Below are positions 37,600-46,147 of a stretch of 64,000 bases of DNA, piece after piece (the stretch's first letter is position 1; each line of letters starts with the position of its first letter). The stretch lies in NCBI RefSeq assembly GCF_013200955.2, contig NZ_CP053697.2, forward strand, positions 2,604,001-2,668,000. Direction: 5' to 3'. Made by a program: the position numbers and the translations under genes. This DNA comes from Pseudomonas campi. Lineage in GTDB: Bacteria > Pseudomonadota > Gammaproteobacteria > Pseudomonadales > Pseudomonadaceae. The notes beneath the pieces are model-generated. The model was not told where the DNA came from. It made no database searches and saw nothing but the letters and a program-made list of their open reading frames with translations.

Positions 37600-38904
37600 T
37601 CAGGCACTCCGTTGCAGGGCAGCCGCCTGGCTGCACGGCAGGCTGATAAGGAAGCGCGTGCCGCGCCCCGGTTCCGAGACCACGCGGATGCTGCCACCGT
37701 GGTCCTGGATGATCTTGAAGCTGATCGACAGGCCCAGGCCGGTGCCCTGGCCGACCGGCTTGGTGGTGAAGAACGGGTCGAAGATGCGCTTGAGCACCTC
37801 GGGCGGCATGCCGCGGCCGTTGTCCTGCACGGAGATCAGCACCTGTTGCGCCTGGGTCCAGCTCTTCACCTGGATGCGGCCGAAACCGTCCATGGCCTGG
37901 GCCGCGTTGTTCAGCAGGTTGAGCAGCACCTGGTTGATCTGCGACGGCGCGCAGGCGATGCGCGGCAACTCGCCGAGCTGCTGCTGCACCTCGACCTTGT
38001 CCTTGATGTTGTTGCGGGCGATCAGCAGGGCGCTGCGGATGCAGTCGTTGAGGTCGACCTCCTCGCTCATGGCACGGTCCAGGCGGGCGAAGTCCTTGAG
38101 GCCGACCACCAGTTCGCCGATCTGCTGCAGGCCATAGCCGGTGTCGTCGAACAGCTGCGCAAGGTCGTCGGCCAGCAGTTCCGGGGCGGCCAGCTCGCGG
38201 GCATGGGCGGCATCGGCGAAGGCCGCCGCCAGCTGCGCCTCGTCACAGCCCGGATCGCTCAGGCAATCGCCGAGTCGGGCCTGGGCGGCGGCCAGTGCCA
38301 GCAGCGGGCTGGTCAGCTCGCGCAGCAACTGCACATTGTTCTTCACATAGCCCAGCGGGGTGTTCAGCTCGTGGGCCACGCCGGCGACCATCTGCCCCAG
38401 CGACGCCATCTTTTCCGACTGCACCAGCTGCGCCTGGGACTCCTTGAGGTCGATCAGCGCCTTGCGCAGCACCCGGTTGCGCTGCGCCACCTGGCTTTCC
38501 ATGGCCTTGAGCAGGTCGAGCACGGTGCCTAGGCCGCGATACCGGCCGTGTTCGTCGATCAGGATGAAGTCGTCGCGGATCGGCGACTGCAGCTGCGCGG
38601 TGATCTGCCGGGCCGCCTCCTCCAGGCTGGTGTGCAGGCTGACCACCAACGGCTCCGGATTCATCACTTCGCGCACCGGCTTGCGGCCCCACAGATCGCG
38701 GCCGAAGCGCTGCATGAAGATGTCCTGCAGGGTCGAGCGACTGACCAGGCCCAGCGGTCGCCCCTGCTCATCCACCACCGGCAGGGAGAGGAAGGCCTTG
38801 TGCTCGGGCATCAGCAACTGGTCGGCCACATCGCTGATGCTGATCGTGGCGAGCAAGGGCGAAATCGGCCGCAGCAAGTGCGTCAGGGCGGGAACAACAT
38901 CCAT
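37600..38904 (-). CDS. CBS-domain sensor histidine kinase
   Basis: 434-aa soluble kinase. Two N-terminal CBS repeats (about residues 8-65 and 75-140; LPVVDEQGRPLGLVSR and FILIDEHGRYRGLG) replace a membrane sensor. A coiled coil leads to the dimerisation helix with phospho-His in VAGVAHELNTPLGYVKNN (~residue 180). The HATPase domain shows N-box LLNLLNNAAQAM, DNGRGMP, FDPFFTTKPVGQGTGLGLS and the final GTRFLISLP. CBS pairs usually bind adenosine nucleotides, so an energy or nucleotide signal is likely. Partner regulator directly downstream. Confidence 0.88.
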   Translation of the reverse strand: MDVVPALTHLLRPISPLLATISISDVADQLLMPEHKAFLSLPVVDEQGRPLGLVSRSTLQDIFMQRFGRDLWGRKPVREVMNPEPLVVSLHTSLEEAARQITAQLQSPIRDDFILIDEHGRYRGLGTVLDLLKAMESQVAQRNRVLRKALIDLKESQAQLVQSEKMASLGQMVAGVAHELNTPLGYVKNNVQLLRELTSPLLALAAAQARLGDCLSDPGCDEAQLAAAFADAAHARELAAPELLADDLAQLFDDTGYGLQQIGELVVGLKDFARLDRAMSEEVDLNDCIRSALLIARNNIKDKVEVQQQLGELPRIACAPSQINQVLLNLLNNAAQAMDGFGRIQVKSWTQAQQVLISVQDNGRGMPPEVLKRIFDPFFTTKPVGQGTGLGLSISFKIIQDHGGSIRVVSEPGRGTRFLISLPCSQAAALQRSA

Positions 38905-39141
38905 GAAACTAATCCCGAACAGTACGAATGGCCGGCATTGAAGCAGTAGCAGGTTGCTGGCGTGTGACAGCCGTCACTGCTGGCCATTCTCGCAGCCCCG
39001 CTGCAGCCCCTCGCGCAGGCACAACAAACGCACTGCCCGCGCCCGCTGCTGCACCAGGATGCATCATCACCCGGCCTCGGCGCGGCAGCGTTATGCTAGC
39101 CGGGCCCAGCGCTACGCCAGGCCGGCGCCGAACCGGCAAAC

Positions 39142-39157
39142 TGGCATGCGCACTGCA
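39142..39157 (+). promoter_or_regulatory. sigma-54 promoter of eutBC
   Basis: TGGCATGCGCACTGCA matches the -24/-12 consensus with one deviation (CTGC for TTGC). The start would be near 39168, 27 bases ahead of eutB. RpoN control of ethanolamine catabolism is established in P. aeruginosa. Confidence 0.65.
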
Positions 39158-39194
39158 GGCGCACCTAGCAGTCATTCGTCACCGGAAAGCACCC

Positions 39195-40589
39195 ATGCCC
39201 TACCAGACCACCGTCGGCAGCCAGGTCTATCGCTTCGGCGACCTCAAGACCCTGCTGGCCAAGGCCAGCCCGGCGCGCTCCGGCGACTACCTGGCCGGCC
39301 TCGCTGCCGCCACCTACGAAGAACGCATGGCGGCCAAACTGGCCCTGGCCGACGTGCCGCTCAAGGCCTTCCTCAACGAGGCGCTGATTCCCTACGAGCA
39401 GGACGAAGTCACCCGCCTGATCATCGATCGCCATGATCTGGTCGCCTTCGCCCCGATCAGCCACCTCACCGTCGGCGACCTGCGCGACTGGCTGCTGCTC
39501 GACTCCACCGACAGCGCCACCCTCAGCGCCGTGGCCATGGGTCTGACCCCGGAGATGGTGGCCGCGGTGAGCAAGCTGATGCGCAACCAGGACCTGATCC
39601 TGGTGGCCAAGAAGTGCCGGGTGATCACCCGCTTTCGCAACACCATCGGCCTGCCCGGCCACCTCTCGGTGCGCCTGCAGCCCAACCATCCCACCGACGA
39701 TGTACGCGGCATCGCTGCCAGCCTGCTCGACGGCCTGCTGTATGGCTCCGGCGACGCCACCGTCGGCATCAACCCGGCCAGCGACTCGCTGCCGACCCTG
39801 ATGCGCCTGTGGCAGATGATGGACGAGGTGCGCCAGCACTTCGACATCCCCATGCAGAGCTGCGTGCTCACCCACGTCACCACGCAGATCCAGGCCATCG
39901 AGGCTGGCGCGCCGATCGACCTGGTGTTCCAGTCTATCGCCGGCAGCGAGAAGACCAACGCCAGCTTCGGCGTGTCGCTGGCCATCCTCAAGGAAGCCCA
40001 TGAGGCGGCGCTGAGCCTCAAGCGCGGCACAATTGGCGACAACCTGATGTACTTCGAGACCGGCCAGGGCAGCGCGCTGTCGGCCGGCGGCCACCATGGC
40101 GTCGACCAGCAGACCTGCGAGACCCGCGCCTATGCGGTGGCCCGCGAGTTCAAGCCGCTGCTGGTGAATACCGTGGTCGGCTTCATCGGCCCGGAGTACC
40201 TGTACGACGGCAAGCAGATCATCCGCGCCGGCCTGGAAGACCACTTCTGCGCCAAGCTGCTCGGCCTGCCGATGGGCTGCGACGTCTGCTACACCAACCA
40301 TGCCGAAGCAGACCAGGACGACATGGACAGCCTGCTGACCCTGCTCGGCGCGGCCGGCCTCAGCTTCATCATGGGCATCCCCGGCGCCGACGACATCATG
40401 CTCAACTACCAGAGCACCTCGTTCCACGACGCGCTGTACCTGCGCTCGGTGCTGGGCCTCAAGCGCGCCCCGGAATTCGATGCCTGGCTGACGCGCATGG
40501 CGATCACCGAGCCATCCGGCGCGCTGCGCGAGATCGGCCGTGGCCACCACCTGCTCAAACAACTGCCCTTCGTTTCAGGAGCCGCCTGA
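39195..40589 (+). CDS. eutB: ethanolamine ammonia-lyase large subunit
   Basis: Catalytic subunit of the adenosylcobalamin-dependent enzyme that cleaves ethanolamine to acetaldehyde and ammonia. 464 aa from ATG 39195 (MPYQTTVGSQVYRFGDL); the longer open frame upstream lacks a ribosome site. TIM-barrel motifs include RFRNTIGLPGHLSVRLQPNHP, YFETGQGSALSAGGHHG with substrate-binding residues, and MGCDVCYTNHAEADQDDMD. No microcompartment genes are present, the usual Pseudomonas situation. It overlaps eutC by one base. Confidence 0.96.
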   Translation: MPYQTTVGSQVYRFGDLKTLLAKASPARSGDYLAGLAAATYEERMAAKLALADVPLKAFLNEALIPYEQDEVTRLIIDRHDLVAFAPISHLTVGDLRDWLLLDSTDSATLSAVAMGLTPEMVAAVSKLMRNQDLILVAKKCRVITRFRNTIGLPGHLSVRLQPNHPTDDVRGIAASLLDGLLYGSGDATVGINPASDSLPTLMRLWQMMDEVRQHFDIPMQSCVLTHVTTQIQAIEAGAPIDLVFQSIAGSEKTNASFGVSLAILKEAHEAALSLKRGTIGDNLMYFETGQGSALSAGGHHGVDQQTCETRAYAVAREFKPLLVNTVVGFIGPEYLYDGKQIIRAGLEDHFCAKLLGLPMGCDVCYTNHAEADQDDMDSLLTLLGAAGLSFIMGIPGADDIMLNYQSTSFHDALYLRSVLGLKRAPEFDAWLTRMAITEPSGALREIGRGHHLLKQLPFVSGAA

Positions 40590-41350
40590 TGAGCGACAAG
40601 GACCTGACGCAACACAACCCCTGGGACGAACTGCGCGCACACACCTCGGCGCGCATCGCCCTGGGCCGGGTCGGCTGCAGCATGCCGACCCGCGAAGTGC
40701 TCAAGTTCGGCCTGGCCCACGCCCAGGCCCGCGACGCCGTGCACCGCCCGCTGGATTTCGCCGAACTCAAACAACAGCTGCGCCACGCCGGCTTCCGTAC
40801 CCTGCAGGTGCACAGCAGCGCCGCCGACCGGCAGACCTACCTGCTGCGCCCGGACTACGGCCGCCACCTCAGCGAGGAATGCCGCGTGCGCCTGCTGCAT
40901 GAGCTGGCCGCACCGGAGCTGGCCATCGTCCTCGCCGATGGCCTGTCCTCGGTGGCCATCCAGCGCCATGCCCTGCCGCTGCTGGAGCTGTTTCGTGAAC
41001 GTTTCGACACCGACTGGGCCAATACCCCGGTGGTATTGGCCGAACAGGGCCGCGTGGCGATTGGCGACGGCATCGGCGAGGCCCTGCGCGCACGCCTGGC
41101 CATCGTGCTGATCGGCGAACGGCCGGGACTCAGCTCGCCGGACAGCCTGGGCATCTACCTCACCTATCAGCCCGCCGTGGGCAAGATGGACAGCCAGCGC
41201 AACTGCATCTCCAACGTACGCCCCGAGGGCCTGCCCTATGCCCTGGCCGCACATAAGCTGGACTTCCTCGCCCGCCAGGCCCTGCGCCTGCAACTGTCCG
41301 GAGTCGAGCTGAAGGACGACAGCAGCCTGCTCAGTGTGCTGGGCAACTGA
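40589..41350 (+). CDS. eutC: ethanolamine ammonia-lyase small subunit
   Basis: 253-aa partner of EutB that completes the cobalamin-binding site. Conserved blocks are TSARIALGRVGCSMPTREVLKF, LVLADGLSSVAIQRHA-like (IVLADGLSSVAI), and the C-terminal RNCISNVRPEGLPYALAAHKL. The start codon shares a base with the eutB stop (TGATG). Transporter (eat) and aldehyde dehydrogenase genes are not in this window. Confidence 0.96.
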   Translation: MSDKDLTQHNPWDELRAHTSARIALGRVGCSMPTREVLKFGLAHAQARDAVHRPLDFAELKQQLRHAGFRTLQVHSSAADRQTYLLRPDYGRHLSEECRVRLLHELAAPELAIVLADGLSSVAIQRHALPLLELFRERFDTDWANTPVVLAEQGRVAIGDGIGEALRARLAIVLIGERPGLSSPDSLGIYLTYQPAVGKMDSQRNCISNVRPEGLPYALAAHKLDFLARQALRLQLSGVELKDDSSLLSVLGN

Positions 41351-41401
41351 CAGCTCTGGCGTAGGGGGTTATGGTGGAGCTGTAACGGAAGGAGAAGCCT
41401 A

Positions 41402-41569
41402 ATGCCCTGGTACGCCTGGTTAATCATGATCCTCGCTCTTGGCTCGATCCTCGGCAGCCTGATGCTGCTGCGCGACAGCGCCCGCAAGCTGCCGCTGAGC
41501 GAAGAACAGCTCAAGCGCATTCGTGAGCGCAATGTCGAGCAGGATGCCAAGGACGCCGCGAGCCGCTGA
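41402..41569 (+). CDS. DUF2897 family small membrane protein
   Basis: 55 aa from ATG 41402, with a GGAAGGAG Shine-Dalgarno seven to eight bases upstream. One transmembrane helix (residues ~4-23, YAWLIMILALGSILGSLMLL) is followed by a basic cytoplasmic segment and the conserved KLPLSEEQLKRIRERN. Family members are common in Pseudomonas; the function is unknown. Confidence 0.82.
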   Translation: MPWYAWLIMILALGSILGSLMLLRDSARKLPLSEEQLKRIRERNVEQDAKDAASR

Positions 41570-41576
41570 GCCCCTG

Positions 41577-41597
41577 CCCCGGATTCCATCCGGGCTA
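41577..41597. repeat. single REP copy (CCCGGAT...ATCCGGGCTAC family)
   Basis: CCCCGGATTCCATCCGGGCT matches the right arm of the pairs at 13286-13436 and 50770-50821, with one base difference in the centre. Confidence 0.8.
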
Positions 41598-41740
41598 CGT
41601 CACAAGGATGGCGCATGCCGCTGCACCTGAGCTGCTGCTAGCGGTTATTGCCCTCACCCTGGCGCAGGCGAAACCGCCGCAGGGCTTGGGCTATGACCTG
41701 CAGTCCACTACAGCGGGCGCCATCGCCCTGCACGGCGCGG

Positions 41741-42562
41741 TCAATCTGTTGCACTTGTTGCTGTTGAGCTACCCGCTACGCGAGGTCTGACTGCGATTCC
41801 GTACGGCGCGAATATCTGCTCCAGCTGACCATTCTCGCGCAACTGCTGCATCAACTCGCGGAACCGCTCGCCGCTGATCGGCGCTTGTGGCCGCAGAATC
41901 ACGTAGTGGCGGTAGACCTGATCGACCCACTCCGAAATCAGCAGCTGTGAGCGCAACTCGGGGTTGTCACGCAGGTAGGCACCGATCCAGGAACGGGTAA
42001 TGGGCGCCACATCGACACGCCCGCGCAAGACCATGTTCAGGTTGCTTTCGTGGGAGTAGGTCAGCTGCGCCTGAAAATTCTTGGCCAGCCACACCGGGTC
42101 GTTGTTGAAGCCGGCAAAACCATAGTGATAGCCGTTGAACAAGGCCATGCGCTTGCCCATCAGGTTTTCGAAATAGGCTTGGCTACGGCCTGGCAGGGCG
42201 CGGGCCACGAAAATTTCGGCATCTTCCAGGCCCATGTCGATGCGCGTACCGGCGATACCCTGCCATTGCCAGTCGGGATTCTCGAAGATGGCCAGGTCGA
42301 TACGACCCTGCTGGAGGTCATTGAAACGACGGTTGAGCGAGGTCGGTCGCAGGACGAACTGATAATCGCCCTGAACCTGATTGAGCGCAGCGACCAATTC
42401 GACCAGCAATCCTTGCGGCACGCCGGTTTCGGGCTTGATCACATAGGGGGGGAAGTGGACGGCGGCGACCTGTACTTTTTGTGCAGCGATAACGACATTA
42501 CTGCCCAGTAGCAGGCAGACCACAAGCCCGACAAAGCAGAATCCCTGTCGTACAAAATCCAT
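41741..42562 (-). CDS. periplasmic solute-binding-like protein (SBP_bac_3 type), paralogue 1
   Basis: 273 aa with signal peptide (GFCFVGLVVCLLLGSNVVIAA). The mature part is an amino-acid-binding-protein fold: VQVAAVHFPPYVIKPETG at the start, then FNGYHYGFAGFNND and RSWIGAYLRDNPELR. No permease or ATPase gene is nearby, so it may act as a sensor ligand-binding or orphan receptor protein. It is about 45% similar by eye to the next gene, a tandem duplicate. Stop codon overlaps a short plus-strand frame that is unlikely to be a gene. Confidence 0.82.
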   Translation of the reverse strand: MDFVRQGFCFVGLVVCLLLGSNVVIAAQKVQVAAVHFPPYVIKPETGVPQGLLVELVAALNQVQGDYQFVLRPTSLNRRFNDLQQGRIDLAIFENPDWQWQGIAGTRIDMGLEDAEIFVARALPGRSQAYFENLMGKRMALFNGYHYGFAGFNNDPVWLAKNFQAQLTYSHESNLNMVLRGRVDVAPITRSWIGAYLRDNPELRSQLLISEWVDQVYRHYVILRPQAPISGERFRELMQQLRENGQLEQIFAPYGIAVRPRVAGSSTATSATD

Positions 42563-42609
42563 GTTGACCCCACCGACAACTTAACTATTGCCGAGACTAG
42601 CCCAGAGCA

Positions 42610-43416
42610 TCACAGCTGCATAGGGTTGGCCTGTTCCTGCTCTTCCCCCGTAGTAGGGCGCAAATGGTACCGCGCCAGCAGCGCCGGCAGTTTGCCACTG
42701 CTCTGCAACTCTTCAAGCAAGCGCGCCAGGGCTTCAGCCTTGAGCGGGCCGCCAGGGCGCAGCAAAGCCTGATGGTGATAGACCTGATCGGCTCGTTCAG
42801 ACACCAGCAACTGCTGGCTTTGCTCGGGCTCGCTCTGCTGGTAGAGGCGCAGGTAGGAGCGTGGCACCACGCTGAGTTCGACGCGCCCGTGCAGCAGCAT
42901 GAGCAGGTTGCTGTCATGGGAATAGGTCAGCACGGCTTTGAAGGTTTGGGTGAGGTAGTCCTGGTCGGCATTGAAACCGGCAAAACCATAGTGATAGCCG
43001 TTGTAGAGAGCCATCCGCTTGCCCTTGAGGCTAGCGAAGTAGTCCTGGCCACGGCCGGGCTCGGCGCGGGCGACATAGACTTCGGCATCGCTGACATGCA
43101 GGTCGAGCTTGGCCAGCTTGATGTCCTGCCAACCCCACTCCGGCGATTCGAAGAGAATCAGGTCGTAACGAGCCTGAGTGAAGTCCCGATAGCGTCGCGT
43201 GACCGAAGTAGGTACCAGCGTGAAGCGGTAATCCTGCTGCGCAGCATTGAGTTGCGCCAGCAGCTCGGGCAACACCCCGCCCGGCTCCGCGCTCTCCGGT
43301 TTGTTCACATAAGGAGGGAAATGGTAGGCACCCACCCTTACCACCTCGGCGGCCATGGCCAGGGGTTGCAGGCAGAGGCCCAGCGAGATCAACAACAGCC
43401 TGACAATCGAATGCAA
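42610..43416 (-). CDS. periplasmic solute-binding-like protein (SBP_bac_3 type), paralogue 2
   Basis: 268 aa from TTG 43416, chosen because it keeps the signal peptide (LHSIVRLLLISLGLCLQPLAMAA) and has GAGG upstream; later ATGs would remove it. Shares with the neighbour VRVGAYHFPPYVNKPES, LYNGYHYGFAGFNAD and LTYSHDSNL. It is the first of the pair on the minus strand, 47 bp from paralogue 1. Ligand unknown. Confidence 0.82.
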   Translation of the reverse strand: MHSIVRLLLISLGLCLQPLAMAAEVVRVGAYHFPPYVNKPESAEPGGVLPELLAQLNAAQQDYRFTLVPTSVTRRYRDFTQARYDLILFESPEWGWQDIKLAKLDLHVSDAEVYVARAEPGRGQDYFASLKGKRMALYNGYHYGFAGFNADQDYLTQTFKAVLTYSHDSNLLMLLHGRVELSVVPRSYLRLYQQSEPEQSQQLLVSERADQVYHHQALLRPGGPLKAEALARLLEELQSSGKLPALLARYHLRPTTGEEQEQANPMQL

Positions 43417-43527
43417 GGCAAGGCACCTCGACCAAGATGGAAGCAGGAATGATCACGTCACATGGTCCGGACATCCCTGATCCAGTAGTCGGTCGTTGAC
43501 CAGTAGCTGCAGCTTAGCCTATCCCGG

Positions 43528-44151
43528 TCAGGTTTCCTTGATCACCAGCGCCAAGGCTTCTTCAGCCAGTTGATCGAGGCTCATCTTGCCGTCCTGGCGG
43601 AACCAGGTGGTGGTCCAGCTCAGCGCACCGGTGAGAAAACGCCGCAGGATAAACGGATCACCCTTGACGTAGCCGGCCGCGCGCGCCTCGCCGAGCACGT
43701 CCAGCCAGATCTGCTCATAGGTGTCACGCAGGGCAAGAATATGCGCACGGCCCTCCTCCGACAGCGAACGCCATTCATACACCAGCACGCCCATTGCCTC
43801 GCCGGTACCGCCCATGATCGACTGCAGCTCGCAGCGGATCAGCGCCAGCACGCGCTCGCGCAGGCCACTGGCATCGGCCAGGGCGGCGTGCATCAACGCG
43901 GTGTTGTAGCGCACCGTTTCCTCCATCACCGAGCGGAGGATTTCATCCTTGCTCTTGAAGTGGTGAAAGATGCTGCCGGACTGGATGCCGACCGCGCCCG
44001 CCAGGTCACGCACCGTGGTGCGCTCGTAGCCCTTGCTGCGGAACAGGTGGGCGGCGGTCTGCAACAGCTTGCCACGGGCGCTTTCCGGGTCGGTCACCTG
44101 ACCGCTGGCCACCAGTTGCTGCATCACGGCGCGGGCCTTGTGATCGTCCAA
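43528..44151 (-). CDS. atuR: AtuR, TetR-family repressor of acyclic terpene utilization
   Basis: TetR regulator, 207 aa from TTG 44151, which has GGAG seven bases upstream; ATG 44124 is the alternative. The N-terminal helix-turn-helix is KGYERTTVRDLAGAVGIQSGSIFHHFKSKDEILRSV. The C-terminal ligand domain is typical of the family. It is divergent from atuA. AtuR of P. aeruginosa represses the atu operon by binding two palindromes in this gap, and both are present here. The likely inducer is an acyclic terpene or its CoA ester. Confidence 0.9.
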   Translation of the reverse strand: MDDHKARAVMQQLVASGQVTDPESARGKLLQTAAHLFRSKGYERTTVRDLAGAVGIQSGSIFHHFKSKDEILRSVMEETVRYNTALMHAALADASGLRERVLALIRCELQSIMGGTGEAMGVLVYEWRSLSEEGRAHILALRDTYEQIWLDVLGEARAAGYVKGDPFILRRFLTGALSWTTTWFRQDGKMSLDQLAEEALALVIKET

Positions 44152-44243
44152 ACGTGTTTCTCCGGCTAAAACAGGAAGGCAGGTTTGTGAAGACCTGCCA
44201 GGGATAAGGGCTTTATGGACGAAATTTACGGCTCCCCGGCCAC

Positions 44244-44303
44244 CCAAGCAAGCGCTTGGCTGAAAAGTTGCTCGCAATGCTTTTCAACCAAGCGCTTGCT
44301 TGG
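44244..44303. promoter_or_regulatory. AtuR operator pair in the atuR-atuA intergenic region
   Basis: Operator 1 CCAAGCAAGCGCTTGG (44244-44259) and operator 2 CCAAGCGCTTGCTTGG (44288-44303) are exact reverse complements, each centred on the palindrome AAGCGCTT. Including flanks, 44244-44267 and 44280-44303 form a 24-bp inverted repeat with one mismatch. Centres are 44 bp apart, about four helical turns. This agrees with the published two inverted-repeat AtuR sites. Confidence 0.9.
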
Positions 44304-44345
44304 TAATGTCTTCCCATCTTCTGGCGTCGATGGAAATACCTATAA

Positions 44346-46133
44346 ATGAGCAAGACCATCCGCATTGGCTGCGCCTCCGCCTTCTGGGGCGACACCTCCA
44401 CCGCTGCCGCCCAGCTGGTGCACGGCACCGAGCTGGATTACCTGGTGTTCGACTACCTGGCCGAAGTGACCATGTCGATCATGGCTGGCGCGCGGATGAA
44501 GAAGCCGGACGAAGGCTACGCCACCGACTTCGTCGAAGTGCTCGCCCCGCTGCTGCAGGACATCGCCGCGAAGAACATCCGCGTCATCAGCAACGCCGGC
44601 GGGGTCAACCCCAGCGCCTGCGCCGCGGCCCTGTCCGCTGCCTGCGCCAAGGCCGGTGTCGAGTTGAAGATCGCCGTGCTGCATGGCGATAACCTGCAAC
44701 CCAAGCTAGGCGAACTGGTCAAGGCCGGCACCGTGGAGATGTTCACGGGCGCCGCGCTGCCGCCGATGTGCGTATCGGTCAACGCCTACCTCGGCGCGCC
44801 GGGCATTGTCGAAGCGCTGAAGCTCGGTGCCGACATCGTCATCACCGGCCGCGTGGTCGACAGCGCGGTGGTCAGCGCGGCCCTGGTGCACGAATTCAAC
44901 TGGGCCTGGAACGACTACGACAAGCTGGCCCAGGCCGCCCTGGCCGGCCATATCATCGAATGCGGCGCACAATGCACCGGCGGCAACTTCACCGACTGGC
45001 GCGACGTGCCGGACTACGAACATATCGGCTTCCCGGTAGTGGAAGTCGCCGCCGACGGCAGTTTCGTGGTCGGCAAGCCGGAGGGTACTGGCGGCCTGAT
45101 TTCCACCCTGTCGGTCGGTGAGCAGATGCTCTACGAGATCGGCGACCCGCGTGCCTACTACCTGCCCGATGTGGTCTGCGACTTCACCCAGGTGCAGCTG
45201 CAGCAGGTCGGCGCCAACCGCGTTGAACTGAAAGGCGCCCGCGGCCTGGCGCCGACCGCGCAGTACAAGGTCAGCGCCACCCATCCGGACGGTTTCCGCT
45301 GCACCGCCAGCTGCCTGCTAGCCGGCATCGATGCGGTAGCCAAGGCCGAGCGGGTCAGCCAGGCGATCATCGCCAAGACCGAGGAGATGTTCGCCGCACG
45401 CGGCTGGGGCCCGTACAAGGAAGTCTGCATCGAATTGCTCGGCTCGGAAGCCACCTATGGCCCGCGCGGCCAGCGCCGCGACACCCGCGAAGTAGTGGTC
45501 AAGATCGGCGTGCGCCACGCCAAGAAGGAAGCGCTGGTGCTGTTCTCCCGCGAAATCGCCCAGGCCGCTACCGGCATGGCGCCGGGCCTGACCGGCATAG
45601 TCGGCGGGCGCCCTACGGTGTACCCGGTGATCCGCCTGTTCAGCTTCCTGGTCGACAAGAGCGCCTGCAGCCTGGAGGTCGAACTCAACGCTGAGCGCAG
45701 CCCGCTCGCCCTGCCCCAGCTGGACTCCTTCAGCCCGGCGCAGATTGCCGCCGACGTCAGTGTGCCGGCTACCAGCGGCCAGGCCGACGCCACGGTGCCG
45801 CTGATCCAGCTGGCCGTGGCCCGCTCCGGCGACAAGGGCAACCACAGCAATATCGGCGTGATGGCCAGAAAGCCCGAGTATCTGGCCTGGATCGCGGCTG
45901 CGCTCTCCGAAGGCGCCGTGGCCGAATGGATGCAGCACGTACTCGACGGCCAGACCGGCAAGGTCAGCCGCTGGTACCTGCCGGGCAGCCACAGCCTCAA
46001 CTTCCTGCTGGAGAACGCCCTGGGCGGCGGCGGCGTGGCCAGCCTGCGCATCGACCCGCAGGGCAAGGCCTTCGCCCAGCAGTTGCTGGAGTTCCCGATT
46101 CCGGTGCCGCGCGCACTGGCTGACAGCCTGTAA
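44346..46133 (+). CDS. atuA: acyclic terpene utilization protein AtuA
   Basis: 595 aa. An AtuA/DUF1446 domain fills the first ~450 residues ([68 protein letters not shown]). A second, smaller domain near the C-terminus begins [27 protein letters not shown]. First gene of the atu operon, downstream of the operators. Required for citronellol/geraniol degradation in P. aeruginosa; its exact reaction is not firmly known. Weak Shine-Dalgarno (GGAAATACC). Confidence 0.92.
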   Translation: MSKTIRIGCASAFWGDTSTAAAQLVHGTELDYLVFDYLAEVTMSIMAGARMKKPDEGYATDFVEVLAPLLQDIAAKNIRVISNAGGVNPSACAAALSAACAKAGVELKIAVLHGDNLQPKLGELVKAGTVEMFTGAALPPMCVSVNAYLGAPGIVEALKLGADIVITGRVVDSAVVSAALVHEFNWAWNDYDKLAQAALAGHIIECGAQCTGGNFTDWRDVPDYEHIGFPVVEVAADGSFVVGKPEGTGGLISTLSVGEQMLYEIGDPRAYYLPDVVCDFTQVQLQQVGANRVELKGARGLAPTAQYKVSATHPDGFRCTASCLLAGIDAVAKAERVSQAIIAKTEEMFAARGWGPYKEVCIELLGSEATYGPRGQRRDTREVVVKIGVRHAKKEALVLFSREIAQAATGMAPGLTGIVGGRPTVYPVIRLFSFLVDKSACSLEVELNAERSPLALPQLDSFSPAQIAADVSVPATSGQADATVPLIQLAVARSGDKGNHSNIGVMARKPEYLAWIAAALSEGAVAEWMQHVLDGQTGKVSRWYLPGSHSLNFLLENALGGGGVASLRIDPQGKAFAQQLLEFPIPVPRALADSL

Positions 46134-46147
46134 CAAGGACAATAACA

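Noticed and set aside
41608..41790. 60-codon plus-strand frame (MAHAAAPELLLAVIALTLAQ...)
   Set aside because: It begins just after a REP copy, has no Shine-Dalgarno, overlaps the end of a well-supported solute-binding gene, and matches no family known to me.
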